Position numbers and translations under genes: made by a program. Positions 13,996 through 15,655 of a stretch of 15,655 bases of DNA are shown here, in pieces. The first letter of the stretch is position 1, and each line of letters starts with the position of its first letter. The DNA lies in contig JBLNDI010000070.1 of the NCBI GenBank assembly GCA_050261495.1, forward strand, positions 1-15,655, in the 5' to 3' direction. The DNA is from JBMNKL01 sp050261495 (GTDB lineage: Bacteria; Bacillota; Clostridia; Acetivibrionales; DTU013). The notes under the pieces were generated by a model, which saw nothing but the letters and a program-made list of their open reading frames with translations, had not been told where the DNA came from and made no database searches.

Positions 13996-15600
13996 TTATG
14001 CCGTAAGATCAATTGTGCTGTAAGTCCATAAGTACGCGCTGTTTGCGCCGAATGCGCTTGTCAGTTCCCGCATGCCGCTCTCAATTCCCGGTCCCGGGTA
14101 TACTTTTCCGGCGGAAACAATTCTTCCGTTTTCCCCCGGTTCCGACCCGCTGCCCGGATATCCATCGGATTCCTGCCGGACAGAAACGCTTAAGCCTTGT
14201 ACATTGATGCCTTGCCTTTCAAGGGAATTCTTCAGGAGCTGCATGTTGGCTTCAAGCACCTGCTTTACCTGCTGGTTGTCGGCAACAAACCTGGCTACGA
14301 TGAGGCCGTTTTCGGCGGAAACCTTCAGCGAAACCCTTCCCAGGCTGTCCGGTTTCAGCTCCATTTCTATTTCAGACTTTTCCGGAGTCAGGACTACTTT
14401 TACTTTTTCAATGACCTGGTTGATAATATCCCTCGGCTGCATTGAAGCTCCCGCATCCTCGATGGTTATTGCAGCAAGGTTTTCGCCGGCCGGATTTTCC
14501 GGCGCCGCCTGCACGGCTGCCTGAATTCCTTTGCCGTCAGGCATTTTTAGCCCGTCCGTATTATCCTGCGGCATATCACCATATTGCATATCCAACCCGG
14601 CGTCATCATTTGCGCCTTCCGGTTTCTTTGCCGTTTCTTCCGTCATTTGGGCGGAAGCAGGCGTTATCCCGGTCTCCTCTTTTTCCTGTCGCAGCTGCGG
14701 CTCCGCTTCCCTGACACCTGGATTCCCGGTCGACAGGGCTGTCAAGGCATCTGTTTCACCTTCCGTTTTACCCTTGTCAACAGCCAGCCGCACACCAAGT
14801 TCATCGAGTTTCTTCTTTATGTGTTCACTCAGCTTCTCAATGAATGATTCGGTATCTGCATGGACCGGAATAATGTTTCCTGTAGCTCTTGTAGTCTCTG
14901 CAGGCCCCGCCGCGGCTTTGTATTCTCCTTCAACCGCGACGCCTGTATTTTCCTCTATGTTACCGGCTTGTTCCGCGGCATTTTCATAAACCGGCAGTTC
15001 CGACGATTCCAACTCCATCCTGAGCAATTCCGCGAGTTTATGCTGCTGTTCCCCGTCCAAACCCAGCGCCTGCGAAATGCACAACGCCATTTCATCGACG
15101 CCGGATATCCCGTCTGCATGACACGAAGCCGCATCCTCCATGCTTAATACCTTTTTCAGATCATCGATACCAATGCCAAGCAACTGCGCGGTTATTTGCA
15201 GGATGAACCCGGCAGCACATTGTCCCAGGGAAATTCCCGCGTTCTTTGCTCCGCTGTCAGGCTCTTCATTGTATTTGCCGGTTTCAACGGCTCTCATTCC
15301 CTCAGCGGTGCGCGAAGACTCTTTTGACGAGTAATCCCTCGCTTCCCGGAACGACACAAACCCGGCCTTGTCGGTATTTTCACAAGTCTCAGGTCCGGTG
15401 TCGGCTCCCCTTGGCCTGTACCGCCCGGCGACATCCGTGTTTCCCTGGGAATACATCTTGCTGCAACTGCTTAATATGCTTCGAAACGAAGAACAGCTGC
15501 CGTTGTCAGTCACAGATCCATGGGAATCCGTCCCCGGAATGAACGGGAAGCCATTGCGGCTTGCCTGGCTGCTGCCCGCAACCAGTTCAAAAAACGTCAT
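13996..15600 (-). CDS. fliK: FliK, hook-length control protein
   Basis: This is a 534-residue protein. The first approximately 390 residues are low in conservation, polar and rich in Ala, Glu, Gly and Ser, as expected for the exported molecular-ruler part. The C-terminal Flg_hook domain (about 390-476) includes EIEMELKPDSLGRVSLKV, then NGLIVARFVADNQQVKQVL and LKNSLERQGINVQGLSV, all family-typical. A 58-residue tail follows. FliK measures the hook and triggers the FlhB specificity switch. The frame is open to the window edge, but ATG at 15600 is chosen because AAGGAGG (15608-15614) lies 7 nt upstream. The protein begins MTFFELVAGSSQASRNG. It ends 14 bp before flgD. The N-terminal sequence is not diagnostic on its own; the C-terminal domain and location are. 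Confidence 0.94.
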   Translation of the reverse strand: MTFFELVAGSSQASRNGFPFIPGTDSHGSVTDNGSCSSFRSILSSCSKMYSQGNTDVAGRYRPRGADTGPETCENTDKAGFVSFREARDYSSKESSRTAEGMRAVETGKYNEEPDSGAKNAGISLGQCAAGFILQITAQLLGIGIDDLKKVLSMEDAASCHADGISGVDEMALCISQALGLDGEQQHKLAELLRMELESSELPVYENAAEQAGNIEENTGVAVEGEYKAAAGPAETTRATGNIIPVHADTESFIEKLSEHIKKKLDELGVRLAVDKGKTEGETDALTALSTGNPGVREAEPQLRQEKEETGITPASAQMTEETAKKPEGANDDAGLDMQYGDMPQDNTDGLKMPDGKGIQAAVQAAPENPAGENLAAITIEDAGASMQPRDIINQVIEKVKVVLTPEKSEIEMELKPDSLGRVSLKVSAENGLIVARFVADNQQVKQVLEANMQLLKNSLERQGINVQGLSVSVRQESDGYPGSGSEPGENGRIVSAGKVYPGPGIESGMRELTSAFGANSAYLWTYSTIDLTA

Positions 15601-15607
15601 TTGCTCA

Positions 15608-15614
15608 CCTCCTT
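15608..15614 (-). promoter_or_regulatory. Shine-Dalgarno fixing the fliK start
   Basis: AAGGAGG on the minus strand, 7 nt before ATG at 15600. This rules against the longer open frame that continues to the right edge. Confidence 0.8.
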
Positions 15615-15629
15615 GTACAATTAATATAG

Positions 15630-15655
15630 TTATTTCATCAGTGACTTTTGCCACT
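15630..15655 (-). other. Possible 3' tail of the gene upstream of fliK
   Basis: Only 55 bp remain to the right of fliK. Two of the three minus-strand frames stop here: one as SGKSH-TGA (stop 15638-15640) and one as WQKSLMK-TAA (stop 15630-15632). In comparable operons the preceding gene is ylxF/motE or fliJ, so one of these may be its C-terminus. The fragment is too short to assign. Confidence 0.25.

Overview
This window is one continuous stretch of a flagellar (fla/che-type) operon. Every supported gene lies on the minus strand, so the operon reads from right (15655) to left (1). The order fliK, flgD, a TIGR02530-type small gene, flgE, flbD/swrD, fliL, fliM, fliY, cheY, fliO, fliP, fliQ, fliR, flhB, flhA, flhF, flhG closely follows the Bacillus subtilis fla/che operon. 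FliY in place of a simple FliN, FlbD/SwrD, the TIGR02530 protein, purine-rich Shine-Dalgarno sites, frequent TTG/GTG starts and moderate GC content all point to a motile Gram-positive bacterium, most likely in the class Clostridia. Genus cannot be decided from this window.

Layout in reading direction. (1) 15600-11229: hook assembly, with the hook-length/substrate-switch protein FliK, the hook scaffold FlgD, a small conserved flagellar-operon protein and the hook protein FlgE. (2) 10971-8024: motor and switch, with FlbD/SwrD, FliL, FliM and FliY. (3) 7916-7554: a stand-alone CheY response regulator, the signal that FliM and FliY bind and (FliY) dephosphorylate. (4) 7526-1954: the type III export gate FliO, FliP, FliQ, FliR, FlhB, FlhA. 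(5) 1802-1: the SRP-type GTPase FlhF and the MinD-like ATPase FlhG, which set flagellar site and number. FlhG runs off the left edge.

Most genes overlap or are separated by fewer than 40 bp, so translation is probably coupled. Four larger gaps break this pattern: between the TIGR02530 gene and flgE (85 bp, two abutting hairpins), flgE and flbD (257 bp, a long GC-rich hairpin and AT-rich leader), fliY and cheY (104 bp, promoter-like sequence), and flhA and flhF (151 bp, promoter-like sequence). They are the best candidates for control inside the operon. No convincing intrinsic terminator, tRNA, rRNA, mobile element or CRISPR array was seen.

I found no wholly new gene system. The observations most worth a second look are a Prp-protease-like motif at the N-terminus of FlhB, a possible CsrA-binding hairpin leader in front of flgE, the large hairpin between flgE and flbD, a FlgD whose C-terminal half is three diverged copies of one module, and a nine-proline run in FliY.
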